From NCBI GenBank assembly GCA_000320545.1, contig ADNK01000503.1, positions 116,001 through 180,000 on the forward strand: 64,000 nt of DNA, in the 5' to 3' direction. How positions within the stretch are numbered: the stretch's first letter is position 1; each line of letters begins with the position of its first letter. Source of the DNA: Bigelowiella natans CCMP2755 (taxonomy: Eukaryota > Cercozoa > Chlorarachniophyceae). The notes below the pieces were generated by a model. The model searched no databases. It was not told where the DNA came from and worked only from the letters and a program-made list of their open reading frames with translations. The position numbers and the translations under genes are program-made. Of the stretch, positions 38,230 to 49,635 are shown one piece after another.

Positions 38230-38447
38230 GATATCTCTGTATGTTCAGGTTCAGAGACAAAGGCGTGGGTTCCCAGCTCTAGGGGTAATATACATTTCGT
38301 CGCCATTTCTTACTCATCACAAGTATCACACCACAATCAGCCCTTTGCAGAACTTGAGGATAAACTGAAGGAGCACGATAAACTCTCGGTAATATGATTT
38401 CACATCGTCGCACGTTTGTGCAGGAATTTTACGATTTTTTGAAATAG
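33963..38447 (+). CDS. Putative GT-A-fold glycosyltransferase
   Basis: Exons placed by phase: 33963-34128, 34200-34322, 34456-34518, 34628-34671, 34773-34808, 34900-34938, 35190-35234, 35352-35387, 35510-35575, 35862-35911, 36218-36263, 36496-36548, 37042-37087, 37370-37399, 37741-37772, 38038-38089, 38249-38284, 38341-38388 and 38424-38447. One or two small exons between 36263 and 37042 are missing from this model. The order of motifs fits a nucleotide-sugar transferase: VTLIMATSPVKSNPS, LRKIIVCDGY, YKEYIRRVQ, KLHGFGLA, LKLVKTPYVFVAQHDRCF (an HDR motif in the place of DXD), EPLVRYVGYLT, VLLAPLIHFLDSMHVA and AFEKYGTYLLWDANV with VKHINGRTFLD. It resembles an uncharacterised family I recall from protists and algae. 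Substrate is unknown. No signal peptide is visible; the N-terminus is hydrophilic. Confidence 0.6.
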
Positions 38448-39258
38448 CGTTCTGTGATGCACACCGAGGGCGGCAAGGGGGAGATGCCAAAGGACAAAGA
38501 GACCCACCAGACATCGAACGAGGACAATGGCACTGTAATGGACGACGAGAGATGATGAACCATAGCATTCTGACACACTGATGAGTCATGCATGTCAGAA
38601 GAGAGCCGAAGAGCATGTCTACAGCATATGTACACAGCATATGTACATGCATATCACTGTGAGATACATGCTGCCGACTAAGCAAGAGAAAATGCGGTTC
38701 GATCGTTGGCATTTAGTAGTAGGAAATTGCGGGAACCAAACCCGCTTTGGGCGAGCTTATCCACAGTCCAATGTGACACACAATGTACGCGTGGTTCTCG
38801 TGCACATTGTGTCACATTGCAAAACAAAAATCAGGCATCTATGAGGATGAGGCTTCAAGCCGAAATGCATGCAAATGAAGGTACATATTTGCATATTGCG
38901 CGACTCAGATATCTGATCGAAAGCTGCACCAGTCGCATCTAGCCATGCGCGCTAAAGCTACATGCATTTGCATGCTGACAAATTTGTTGACTCAGTGCTG
39001 CTAATAATAAATAAACTGTGAAGCGCTGGTGGTGGCACGTGACATCGCCTATATTGCCATCATTTGCTTATAAATCAATGGTGAATATATGACTAATATG
39101 CGGGCAGACCTTCGCATATTCACAATATGTACCACAGTCACAGTATATTACTGATTATATAATTAAACGTAATGTCTATCGCTCTTTTGTTTCTCACGAA
39201 CATTTGTATGTCCTATTCGATGTGATTTTACAATGCGTTTAAGCTTTGCTGCTGCCTG
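38448..39258. other. Convergent spacer with hairpin and short direct repeats
   Basis: No gene is supported. It has GCATATGTACA direct repeats near 38620-38650, an imperfect inverted repeat at 38769-38819, and GCATGC/CATGCATTTGCATGC-type words to about 38980. Confidence 0.65.
38769..38819. repeat. Imperfect inverted repeat (hairpin)
   Basis: The left arm CAATGTGACACACAATGT and the right arm GCACATTGTGTCACATTG are reverse complements apart from a two-base insertion and an end mismatch, around a loop of about a dozen bases. It lies between two converging stop codons. Confidence 0.75.
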
Positions 39259-40575
39259 CTAGATGCTGTGGCCGTTAAGCTCTTTCTCCTCAGACTCAGG
39301 TCCGGCATCGAGCCAAGCTTTGCTTTCCGTGATTGAAAAACGTCGGGAACCTTCATTGTTGACTCCTGCGACACCATTGATGCAGTGGTTATTAAAGACT
39401 GTTTTCGTGAGCGTTATTGATAGGGTGAAGAAAACAAATCCAATTGCCACTCCAACAAGTATTGGAATCGTTTGAATGTTACTGCTCTCATCCTCGTCCC
39501 CAGCTTTCTTCTTCGACGAGATGCATGCCAAATCGGGGCCGCAAAATCCAGAGATTTCCCTAACATCGCATTCGAAGTCGCTTCGTCGAAGATTTTCTGG
39601 GGTGCATGTATTCTCAGCATTTTGGTAATAATAGAATCCATAAGGGTCTGAGCATCTCTGGCTTGCAGAACACCAACCGCAGTAGATACGAGGGTATATC
39701 TCACCTCCTCGCTGTACACAGGAGCTGCAGTTACTGACTCCTTCGCTACATCCCAACAACGCCTTCATCACGATCGTTCTGTCGAGGCTCAATGCAGAAA
39801 ATGGTATAGTCACCCTCCCATACCGTCTAACGTGTCTGCCATCAGATGAAACAGAAGCATCCTCTACTCCAACATAGAGCGGGAAATAAAACCTTCTACC
39901 ACGCGAAGATAGGTACTGGTTTGCTGGATTATAGTCTAGCCTGTGGTAATTGAAGTGTATCTCCCCATCATCGTACAATGTCAACTGGAAGGAAAGTGGA
40001 GACATTGTTGATTTGCGGTACAGCGTTACATTTTGCCATACAACAGATAGGTATCTTTTAGTCCCTGTCGTTCCAATGTTGTAGAGAACTCTCTCAGTGC
40101 TGCTAGAGCTCGGGTCTATATCTGTCATTAGCGGTGCTATAATACGCGGATATCGTAGCGCCGTGTTCCGTGACCACAAGCAGAATCCGCTCCTCCGGCA
40201 CGCCCATCCAGGTGCGAACGTGACGAAGCCATTCGAGTCAATATAAACCACAGATTCGCCATGGCCATAAAATGGGAAGGTAAATCCCAAGTTCACCCTC
40301 TCCCTTGGAGGCCCATCGTCAACATTAGAAGCAATACTAACTGTCCAATTATCGTCCACGAGGGGAATATTAATCCCAGGAGGCACAGACTTGATAGCGT
40401 AATGACTCTGATTTACAGAGAAATCCGACGAAAGAAGCTCGACGACGGAGCCATGCGCTCCTTCGAGATCATCCGTGCCAACGAACTCCTCCGCAGCTAG
40501 TTCATAAATAAACTTCGCGTTTGTTGCTCTCCACGGCAGACCGATTACAATGAGCAGTAGAGAGGTATGAATCAT
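39259..40575 (-). CDS. PLXDC-like type I membrane protein (nidogen-like plus PSI domains)
   Basis: One uninterrupted frame of 438 codons, unlike almost every neighbour. The signal peptide is MIHTSLLLIVIGLPWRATNA. A nidogen-like beta domain follows (NLGFTFPFYGHGESVVYID, IIAPLMTDIDP, RYLSVVWQNVTLY, QLTLYDDGEIHFNYHRL), as in tumour endothelial marker 7/PLXDC proteins. A Cys-rich PSI module lies at about residues 298-350 (CSEGVSNCSSC, YCGWCSASQRC). A membrane helix (IPILVGVAIGFVFFTLSI) and a short cytoplasmic tail close it. Several N-glycosylation sequons are present. A surface adhesion or receptor role is inferred from family membership. It shares a 362-bp promoter with the next gene. Confidence 0.85.
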   Translation of the reverse strand: MIHTSLLLIVIGLPWRATNAKFIYELAAEEFVGTDDLEGAHGSVVELLSSDFSVNQSHYAIKSVPPGINIPLVDDNWTVSIASNVDDGPPRERVNLGFTFPFYGHGESVVYIDSNGFVTFAPGWACRRSGFCLWSRNTALRYPRIIAPLMTDIDPSSSSTERVLYNIGTTGTKRYLSVVWQNVTLYRKSTMSPLSFQLTLYDDGEIHFNYHRLDYNPANQYLSSRGRRFYFPLYVGVEDASVSSDGRHVRRYGRVTIPFSALSLDRTIVMKALLGCSEGVSNCSSCVQRGGEIYPRIYCGWCSASQRCSDPYGFYYYQNAENTCTPENLRRSDFECDVREISGFCGPDLACISSKKKAGDEDESSNIQTIPILVGVAIGFVFFTLSITLTKTVFNNHCINGVAGVNNEGSRRFSITESKAWLDAGPESEEKELNGHSI

Positions 40576-40937
40576 TTATACGCGTGTTCTTCTTCCTGGC
40601 AGCCATCCATCCAATCTTCTGTGTGTGTTCACGTGGGAGGTGTCGATCAGACCCAAGTTTGTTCAGCTGTTGCCGAACATACCCTTTATTTTTATAGCGA
40701 CAATAAAAATATCTTGTCGTCATATCAAAATGAAATGCATACCTTTCTATGTATTCGAAGATTTGGCGTAGTAGTATCTTTTTCGGCTGCTTCATCAATC
40801 TCCTCGTCATCATCATCATCGGCCATAGGACACGCACAGCAAGCGTATTCGTCGTGGAGGAGGAGGCAGCAGCAGCAGCAGCAAATCGATCTGCTTTTTA
40901 AAAAAGGAAGAAGGAGGAGGAGGAGGCCCCTATTTCA
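40576..40937. promoter_or_regulatory. Short bidirectional promoter
   Basis: This 362-bp spacer separates two divergent starts. It includes CAGCAG and GGAGGA repeats near 40855-40925 directly before the plus-strand ATG. No distinct TATA element is assigned. Confidence 0.55.
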
Positions 40938-43483
40938 ATGGCGGAATCCTCAGACAGAAAGGAGCCAGCCACCGTCGACGATAACGCCAAAGCAGCTTTC
41001 CGTGATTACTTCCGAACGCGAAGCATTCCAATTGGTGACGAACGACGAGCACCCAAGTCACAGGAGGAGGCTCCGGGTGTATTTTCCAGTCGATGTAAAA
41101 ATGTGTATGAAGAGCTGCAGTACGACCTTCCATCATCCCTAAAGACCGCTGAGCTTGAAGCTCTAGCTATTTACTTTTGGTCTCACATTGCTAAAGAGAA
41201 GCTGCCCCCTCTCCCGTCGCCAATCACGAAATCCTTAGTGTCTAATGCAGCCGAGTGTGCAATCAAGCATTGTCCATCATCATCATCATCATCACGCAAG
41301 GGGTCAACACTTGCCGAATCAGAAGCAGCCCCTAAACTTGTTCCTCTCGAGTTTAGTCTTCTAATTGGTGTACCCTTGGTCGTTCTGAATCCCAATACAG
41401 AAATATCAACCAGTTTTGAGTTCTTGAAACTCATTGGCGAGTCGAAATTCGCACCTGAATTAGCAGCAAATGCAAGTAAAACGAGCAGCTCCTTGGAAAC
41501 CAAAGAAATGGCCGGGACATCCTCCGACGTTTTGGAAGAAGAAAAGGCAGAAACGGTTGTTACGATTGCGGACCCTGACACTGATGAATTTGTTTATGAA
41601 GAAGATCCCCCTTCTTCCGATGAAGGTACACCGTGACTAAATTTTTCCAATATACATATCGCCTACCCCTTTACTTCATTGTAAGTGCCTTATATGAATA
41701 CACACACACACACACACACACACATGTATAAATTGCAGAAGAAGAGTATGGAGCTGCACATCTCGAATCAAAGGCACAAGAGAGTGCCTCTAAAATATCC
41801 AGTGGAGAAATGTGGACCTCTGTCACGAGCGCCTTGGTATATTTGGCGTCATGGTGGGAATCGAAGCATTTCATAGCCGATGGTACATCCATATGGAGTG
41901 ATAACAAAAACTCTCCTCTTGCTTTTAGAGTTATCAAGCAACTCATCGAACGAATCGAAAGAAGCAGAAATATGGACGTATCATTAAAAAAGCACTTACT
42001 CTCGGCTGCCCGTAACCTTGCATTTGACCTGCTGGAGAATCGACCCTGTTTGATACCATCAGCGTTGGACCTGTTCTTGAATGGAATCCTTCCCGTCGGA
42101 GCACACAATTCTCGAAGCAATCCGCAGCATCTGAGTACCACCACCAGTGGCAGCAGGGAAGTGTCCAATCAGTGTAAAAGCATTTCGCGGCTTTGTGCTC
42201 GAGCCACCGCAAGTATTATTAGCCCGACTGGCTGCATCATCAAAGGTGCACAAACGAGCAGTAGTCGTATCAATACCACCAGCACCACCAGCAGTAGGCC
42301 TGTATGGGAGGGATTCAACTCACAAGCTTACCATTGCATTTGGAGCGCTGCTGCAGGAACCTCTACAGTTAAGCAGATATCATCAGTTCTAGAAGAATGG
42401 GGAAACCTGCCTCCTTACGATTCCTCCAGTCTTCTCGATGTATCTACAATTTGCTGTTTCCTTTTGACCCCAACTCCTTGGCATAGCCTTGCTTCACGTA
42501 ATAAGATAGACAAATTATTGTTCAAAGATGGGATCCTTCAGAGGCTCTCCGCATTTTGTGCAACCTTTGGATCTTACCGAATTGCTGAAAAAAATAGTGA
42601 AAACGAAAAGCTGGAGACCAAGGATTCGTTGTCATCAACGACTGCAGCAGCTATTGGAAGAATACGATGGGCCCTTTTAGTGGCCTGTGGGCACTCGAAA
42701 AAAGTCGCAGATTTTGTTGCAGAAGTTCCAGGACTGAAACAGACGCTTTTATCAACTCCTTTGAACCTTCAATCAAAATCAGCATCACCCCTATCATTGT
42801 ACCGTGCAGAGATCATTCTTTGGTCCATGATTTTCGATATCCAAGATAATTATAATCAGATATCGGAAAAAGCAAACGATAGAGAGACGAAAAAAAAAAA
42901 CATCAAGATGTCTCGAAAAGCACTATTGAGGTCTTTCCCTTCGGCGAGAAAGTCTCGTATGAAAAGTGAGACAACGGCGATAACGGCAACTAGCAAAAAT
43001 TCTACCGGGCCCAGAATCATCATCATCGGATGGAAACAGGCCTTGAAAGATCTTCTCAAAGCAGTGGAGTCTGAGCTTGACTTTAAGGAGGAAGGGGCTG
43101 GGAATATAGATGATGCTGCATCGTCTGAAAGCAGCACGAAATACGAGAAGAAATTTGCTATAAAATTTCAAAACAGCATCTTGTTGCAGCAATTGCTCAA
43201 GGGGCTCAACTGGACAGGGATGAAAAGCCATAAAAATGGACAAATATTTAGAGAATATTTAAAAAATATGCGCAACTTTGTGCGAAAAATCTTAATCAAG
43301 TTCCGCTCTTTCATGAAAGAAAACAAAGGCAGGGAAAAGGAAGAGAATATCAATTTGAAGAAAGGTTTGATCGACAGACCGCGACCATCTGCATACTATG
43401 TGGCAGCTATAAAATTTCTAATGCTACTTGATGCACAACTCAAGGAAGTGGAAACTGGACCAGCTGCTGGAAAATCGGATTGA
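40938..43483 (+). CDS. Unrecognised 810-aa protein
   Basis: Two exons, 40938-41625 and 41739-43483, join in phase (G|AA) across a short intron carrying (CA)n. The N-terminal third is acidic and contains YFWSHIAKEKLPPLPSP and an EDPPSSDEG segment at the junction. The second exon is mostly helical, with WTSVTSALVYLASWWESKH, ISSVLEEWGNLPPY, RIRWALLVACGHSKKVADF and a very basic C-terminal part (SRKALLRSFPSARKSRMKS, YLKNMRNFVRKILIKFRSF). No catalytic motif, signal peptide or membrane helix is evident. It could be a helical-repeat scaffold. I do not recognise it. The gene is intron-poor compared with its surroundings. Confidence 0.75.
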
Positions 43484-44034
43484 TGACTGCCAGCAGCGGC
43501 AGCAGTTTTGCACGCATCTAGAAATGTCAAAGGGTTGACCACCAAGTGTGCTATGCAGTGACATGCATGCATCTGATCTAGCTGAAATGTGCATTGCGAC
43601 ACACAAATGTAGACGCACGCAAGCTGTCGCATGTGTTAGAAATGTCACACATCTAGACATGCGCAACTGTGACACAACCTAGCAACCTAGACAACTCTAG
43701 AGGGTCTGCACACAATTCTACATTCATTCGCGCCATGAACTTGCATGGACAGCTGTCTAGCTGTGGAGATGGCTTGACAACACGCAGCAGACTTCACGTT
43801 CTAGCGTTGTTTGGTGCGCAGCACACCCACCAGACCCACACCACCCCAACGATGGGCCACTCTAGCACTGTGCAATTCTAGAATTGCTGATCATGCAGAC
43901 ATTGCACTTTGCGGTGAGCGTCTGACTGTCATTGTCACAGTCATGCGGCCGCGCGCGGTGTCTGTCGGCTGCACGCGGTGTCTGTCGGCTTGACGAGCAC
44001 ACCAGCACATCGATGAGCCATGCAATCTGAGCAA

Positions 44035-44081
<47 letters not shown>

Positions 44082-44433
44082 TGCACCTAGCTAGCTAGAC
44101 ACCCACAGCTAGACAGCTAGCCAGAAGCTCATGGTGTGATGAAGAGTGCACGTCGTGTCGGGGTCAAGCTGGCAAGATCGGGGCGAGATTGCTGTGTTGT
44201 TGCTGCAGCACGAAAGCGAGGAAACTGTGCACTCATCCAGACAGGCTAGCAGGGCTGGAGGGGGGGCTAGGGGGGGAGAAACCTCCCCTTCAATTTTCCA
44301 GTTTCTTGGGATCGAACGTGATCACTTGGACCAGAGGAGCACTCCCACTTTGCACTCAAATCATCAGGGTTTGCTAGTTTGACGACTTTCCAAAGAAATG
44401 TTCGCATTCTCGGAAGCCCAATGATCATTGCGC
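43484..44433. other. Palindrome-rich spacer between two plus-strand genes
   Basis: No gene is supported. CTAG-rich words occur throughout (ATCTAGACAT at 43651, CTAGCTAGCTAGAC at about 44087). A 20-bp-period direct repeat lies at 43954-43990 and (CA)n at about 44034-44074. Confidence 0.65.
43954..43990. repeat. Tandem direct repeat, 20-bp period
   Basis: CGCGGTGTCTGTCGGCT occurs at 43954-43970 and again at 43974-43990. The spacing is exact and the surrounding DNA is GC-rich for this window. Confidence 0.85.
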
Positions 44434-44865
44434 ATGTCACTGCTAAACATGCCAGACTGGAACACGAGCTGCATGCAGACAGCGGACAAAAATGATGTTT
44501 GTGCTGCTGTTTTGTGCTTGCTGGCAGCTGTTTTTGTGGTGAAAGACACAGTTTTTGTCCATGTCGCAGAGGACAAATCAGGTGCGTTTTACCACCTCCT
44601 CCCTTGTTGCATTTGTGGTCTGTGTTGGTATTCGGATGAGATGGGTTTCAGATTCATGAGCCCTACCAATTGCAGAATGCATGGGCTTTCTGTTTCCATC
44701 TTGATTTGCGAGTTGTTAATCGTTGAAGGAGCCTGGGGAGTGAGGAGCAGAAGTGGAAGCAGTCATCAACACAGTGGTCATCACTTGTTGCTGCAGGTCT
44801 CACCATCGAATGTAACTTTGAACGTGAGTTTCCCAGAAACTCTTTTCTCTTTCCCCCCGTCCCCA

Positions 44866-44903
<38 letters not shown>

Positions 44904-46899
44904 GCTTCTCTCTTCAATCTATTTGCTACTACGATATCAGGAGACCCATGCCGATGTAGCATCTGTAGCTCATACACCCAAGATACCTTCGAATCTGCAC
45001 AAAATTCAGGCTCTTCAGGAACAAAGTATTCATATTAATAAGATTGCAGGAAACGAATATTATCAGAGTGAAGACTCTGAAGCAGTCGAAGCAAATTTCT
45101 GGACTCGAATAATGATCGGGACTGCTGGAATTACTGGTATTCATACTATGCTGCCTGAATGTATTGCATGGCTTATTCCATGGATGCTTGTACCTGTTAT
45201 TAGCGTGGTTGACTGGATTGGGATTCTATTACTATAATAATGTAACGAAGACACCAGTATCATTGTCCCACGTGAAAGGCCAGAGCAATCTCGAAGCAAT
45301 TACCAACTTCGCTAACATGTACACTGGTATAGGCTTTTGGGGTCTACCTTACTCGGTAATATCCACATTGAATTAAATCCTGTCCACCAAGCATCGCATC
45401 ATTACATATGAGCGCTCTTTAATGATGCTTCTGCCACCACTCACAACAGGTATATTTGGGAGGGTTCATATCTTTGCCACTATTACTTTTGTTGTGCTTT
45501 CTATGCTACCTAAGTCTCCAAGAACTTATCAAAATTCAACGAAGGTACTGCAGCTGTAGTGATGATAATGATAATGTCGTTATCCGCCGGCATCAGTAGA
45601 TAAGTAGCTTTAAGAATGAGTAAATACATTTGTTATCCTCTTCACAACAGGAATGCACCGATTCGTCGCTTCACCAGTAGGAGTTCTGTGGTAGGATTCA
45701 GCAACAATATTGATGATTCCCCTGCTACTGCATACGACTCCCAAGAAGATTGCGGAACGGAGGAGGAAGAGGAGGACGAATTCGACGATAATGACGGCGA
45801 AGACTACGACGACAACGGTCGGTTCGATATTCATCAAAATGTTCTCACTCAAAATAAATGCAAGCATCCAAACGCTCAAAATAAAGAGCACACGATCAAT
45901 ACTGGAGACTCTACTTATCCTTCATTTTTACTACATTTATTTATTATACGCATGTTAATGTGTTCATCAGCTCTCTCTGGTGGCATAAACTACAGCAACA
46001 ATACTACTACTACATTGTTTGCCCTTCCGTCGTCCATGACTGCAGAGAGGATGACAGTCGAGGGAGGAAGCGATGACCAGAAAGTTGATGCCCGTGACAC
46101 ACGTGATGCTTTTTCTTCGGCATCGTCACCCGGATCGAAAACAAGGCACCCACATGATGAGGAAGAGAAGATGGAACGTAGAGAAGCTCCCGATATGATA
46201 AATTCGATTCCTCTCCCTACTTCCAAGAAATTGGAACTCGAGGGCTATTTAGATATTGTACAGTGCAAATGGGGATTTAAAGGCAAATTAGTTAGCTCGC
46301 TCTTAGTAGCAGCTGAATACTTCGGCATTATAATTCTACTACTCTTAACTATGTGGGACATCACATCACGTGTTTACGGAGGTATGTGCTAAACGTATCT
46401 ATGTATGACTTCAAAATTATTTGACTACCATGCTGAAATCCATTCCTAACTACTACTCAGTCAAAGCCGGGGTTGCAGTTGCCCTAAATTCGGTATGTAC
46501 AGTAACAAACATAAATGCCATAAATAAAATTTATGCTGAGACATTACGACAATCTATCTTTTGTAGGCAATGCTCTTTCCTTTCCTGTTCAAGGCAGACT
46601 GGATTAGTTTGGCCAACATAAATGCTGCATCGGTCATAGTGCTCTTTGTGAGCATTGCATCGCTATTGGCGTTTGTGATTTCAAATACGGAGGCATGGAC
46701 TCGACTTGCGCCTGATACTACTCAAGGTTGGACAACATTCTTAATCATCTCATAAATTCCTTAACATGTATGATCTCACAGGTGGAGGACAAATTCCAAG
46801 TGGCTCAAATTTCATGTTGTGTATTGGATTGCAAATGACAAGTTTGGCAGGAGGAACCCCCTCTATTCCTAGTATCTACTCTCAGGTCTTCTGCCCGTT

Positions 46900-46939
<40 letters not shown>

Positions 46940-48033
46940 GAAACGTCGTCTGTCGACAGTAAACCCAAATGATCACTTTTTAATATCTTTTCACTTCAAC
47001 AGACTGAAAGAAAATCGGGATTTATGAAGGGTGTCTTGTTTCCTGCGATGCTAGTCTCAGCTACCACTCTGTTGTTTGGTGCATGGTTTGGATTCGCAGC
47101 CTTTGGAGATGATATAGAAGTCAGTCATCGATGACAGATACAGTAGTCTTCAGAGAGGAGAAGAGGAATTAAAGGGAAAAAATTAAAATGGAACAAAGTC
47201 ATCGATATTTTCTGCAATATTAACAAGAGCGAACAATATCATGGTGTTATGTAATCTTGTGTGTGTGATTTTTTCAGGGCTATGTTTGTCAATTATTCCA
47301 ATGTTTATCAGGTGATAGTAGTCGACAATGTCGTGGATGATAATAATTTTGGAGCCATAGCTGGTCTATTAGTATGGATTGCTTGTTTTGCTACCGCAAT
47401 TTCTTTCATCTCTCTTTCTGCAAAGGTTATTGTGAAGAATAACGTGTCCTACGACTTGATGTATATGTTTTAATACTCAATAGCCCGCTGATTTCTTGAC
47501 TTCATATATCATGCGTAGATCGTGACATCAACTTACCATGGCGATAATGTGGTTCCCAAACGACATGATATTCTGTGTCGTATGGTCGTCTTCTTCCTCC
47601 ATATCCTTGCATCATGGGTATTGAAATCATTTAGATTTGTATGACGATTAATGATGATAAAAGTTAATATACATTACTGTGGGAAAAATATGTTGAAGTT
47701 GACAATAAATTTAATTTATAAATGAAGAATGGACTTTCTTATGTTATTAGACGCTAATTGAAAATACCTACATGGTACTGGAAGTGACGGGCATCCTTTG
47801 TATGTCGACGAACGCTTTCATTGTTCCAAATATACTTTCGTTGCAAGAATTCTATAAAACCGATTCTTGGGCACAGAAGGTTTTCAAAAATTGTTGAGAA
47901 GTTACCAATGTGTATTAATGAGCCAATTTAAAATGAATGTGCAAGCATGCTTACGATCACATGTGAATACAATTACAACACAAATGCAAGTACGATACTA
48001 ATACAGGTCCGTCATTGCTACGTTACATCATAG
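44434..48033 (+). CDS. AAAP-family amino-acid transporter with apparent frameshift
   Basis: Exons: 44434-44823, 44941-45136, 45204-45355, 45450-45544, 45651-46381, 46461-46492, 46567-46726, 46782-46885, 47003-47120, 47312-47425, 47519-47617, 47751-47879 and 48007-48033. The transporter core starts SNLEAITNFANMYTGIGFW, the usual first helix of amino acid/auxin permease-type carriers, and ends EVTGILCMSTNAFIVPN. About ten hydrophobic helices are visible. A long N-terminal region and an acidic loop (TEEEEEDEFDDNDGEDYDD) make it longer than a typical AAAP protein of about 450 aa. In exon 47003-47120 the helix reading FGAWFGFAA runs into a stop, while the neighbouring frame gives the expected FGDDI. 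One extra C at 47100-47102 explains this. It may be a base error, an indel allele or a pseudogene. The first exon may contain an intron (44581-44735). Confidence 0.75.
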
Positions 48034-49376
48034 CTTGTCTGACTTGATGCACTTCTGAGGCTGAGAATAATTATATACTTGTATTTAGGCCAGGAAAGGA
48101 TGCATAATTATTTCTACATGCGGAGCCATAGTTGCATATTTCACTTGCCTGTATGCGTAATTATATTTTTAAACACAGTTAGAGTAGTCACACAGCCATA
48201 TGAACTGCCTACAGAAATAGGCAAGTACCAATATTTGTATCCGCATTGTCGAATAGCCTCGCACATCGTATCATATTGGATTCGCTTTGAACGTGCTTGT
48301 TAACTTGTTAAACTATTGAACATGGATCGTGCAGCCCATTAAATCTAGGCTATGCCTAGCAATAATGCGACAGGCATGCACATCTAGCAGACATTTGCGC
48401 AATAGCCATAATTTTTTAGTATCGCTACTGACGCGTTTTGCATGCATCGCAATGTGCTCACGTCTAGACATCTAGGGCTAGCTAGCTAGCTAGCTAGAAC
48501 ATCTAGACATCTAGACCAAGAGACAGGTGCATGAGTCATGCTGGCATGTCTTTACGACTTAAACTAGTAAAGTCAAAGCGCATTCAAATGCGCTGAGATG
48601 CGATGCAAATGATGACTCCCACTAGCACCGCTAGCTTCCTCATGCTAGCATGCTCTACATGTTAGACGCATGCGATATCGCATCGATGTCAGTAAGTCTT
48701 AGAAGTCAGATAGGAAGCACTGTTTTTCTATGTGCTCTTACAAATATTTAATTTGTCACTATAATTGAGGGGTCTCTCATCATCTTCACATTTTCCTATC
48801 AACAATGATCTTTCCTGGGCTAATCATCTTCACTAACGTTTCCCCATACATCACTAGATCACCACATACCAGACATAATCCCAGTGACCTGTATGTATCA
48901 AAAATAGAACATCTAGACACATGAGGAGTATTGAAACCAGTACAACGCATCAATGCATGGTTGCGGATTGGAGGATCCCGTAGTTAAATGAAACGTAAGT
49001 CGACGACGCACAAAAATGTTTCACAGCAGCACACCAGCGACATAGGAACAATATGCACTACTCTTGGTTCGACGATGATTACCGACTAAGACCAGACAAT
49101 ACGTATTTCCTACATCATATTATTACTGCTACTTCGATCTACTGAGAACTACTACTACCAATGTGCACCTTTTGTTTTCGAGAGCGATACAATTTGATAG
49201 GGAAGTTTTCCGTGACCTTTGTTGTCATTATGTAATTTTTTTTTTTGTCGCACAGCTTCACCATTAATGATCATCATCATCATTATCAGCACCACCATCA
49301 CCTAATATGACCAAATCTCACCCCCCCCCCCCCCCCCCCCCCTCTCTCGCTTCTTCCCACTTCCTCTCCATAGGGG
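48034..49376. other. Convergent spacer, densest CTAG palindrome cluster
   Basis: No gene is supported. 48461-48516 holds TCTAGACATCTAG, GCTAGCTAGCTAGCTAG and again ACATCTAGACATCTAGACC. More CATGCTAGCATGC-type words run to about 48680. C-tract at 49320-49342. Confidence 0.7.
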
Positions 49377-49596
49377 TTAGATTATTACCATATGGTTGTC
49401 CACAAAGACTACGTGTAGATTCACCTCGAAGTCCAGCTGTAAGAGAAGGAGGTGAAGGGATTGGCAGAAATAAATATATGATAGAGAGTGAATTTAACAT
49501 TATTAATACTATTTTTGATATCACATAAAAATCCTTGACTACCTTGAAGTTTTTGGTTGACATTGTACCACAAGTAAAAAGCCTGATGACCGATCA

Positions 49597-49635
<39 letters not shown>

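Noticed and set aside
44041-44074. (CA)n array as a telomere-like repeat
   Set aside because: Simple dinucleotide microsatellite, one of many in the window.
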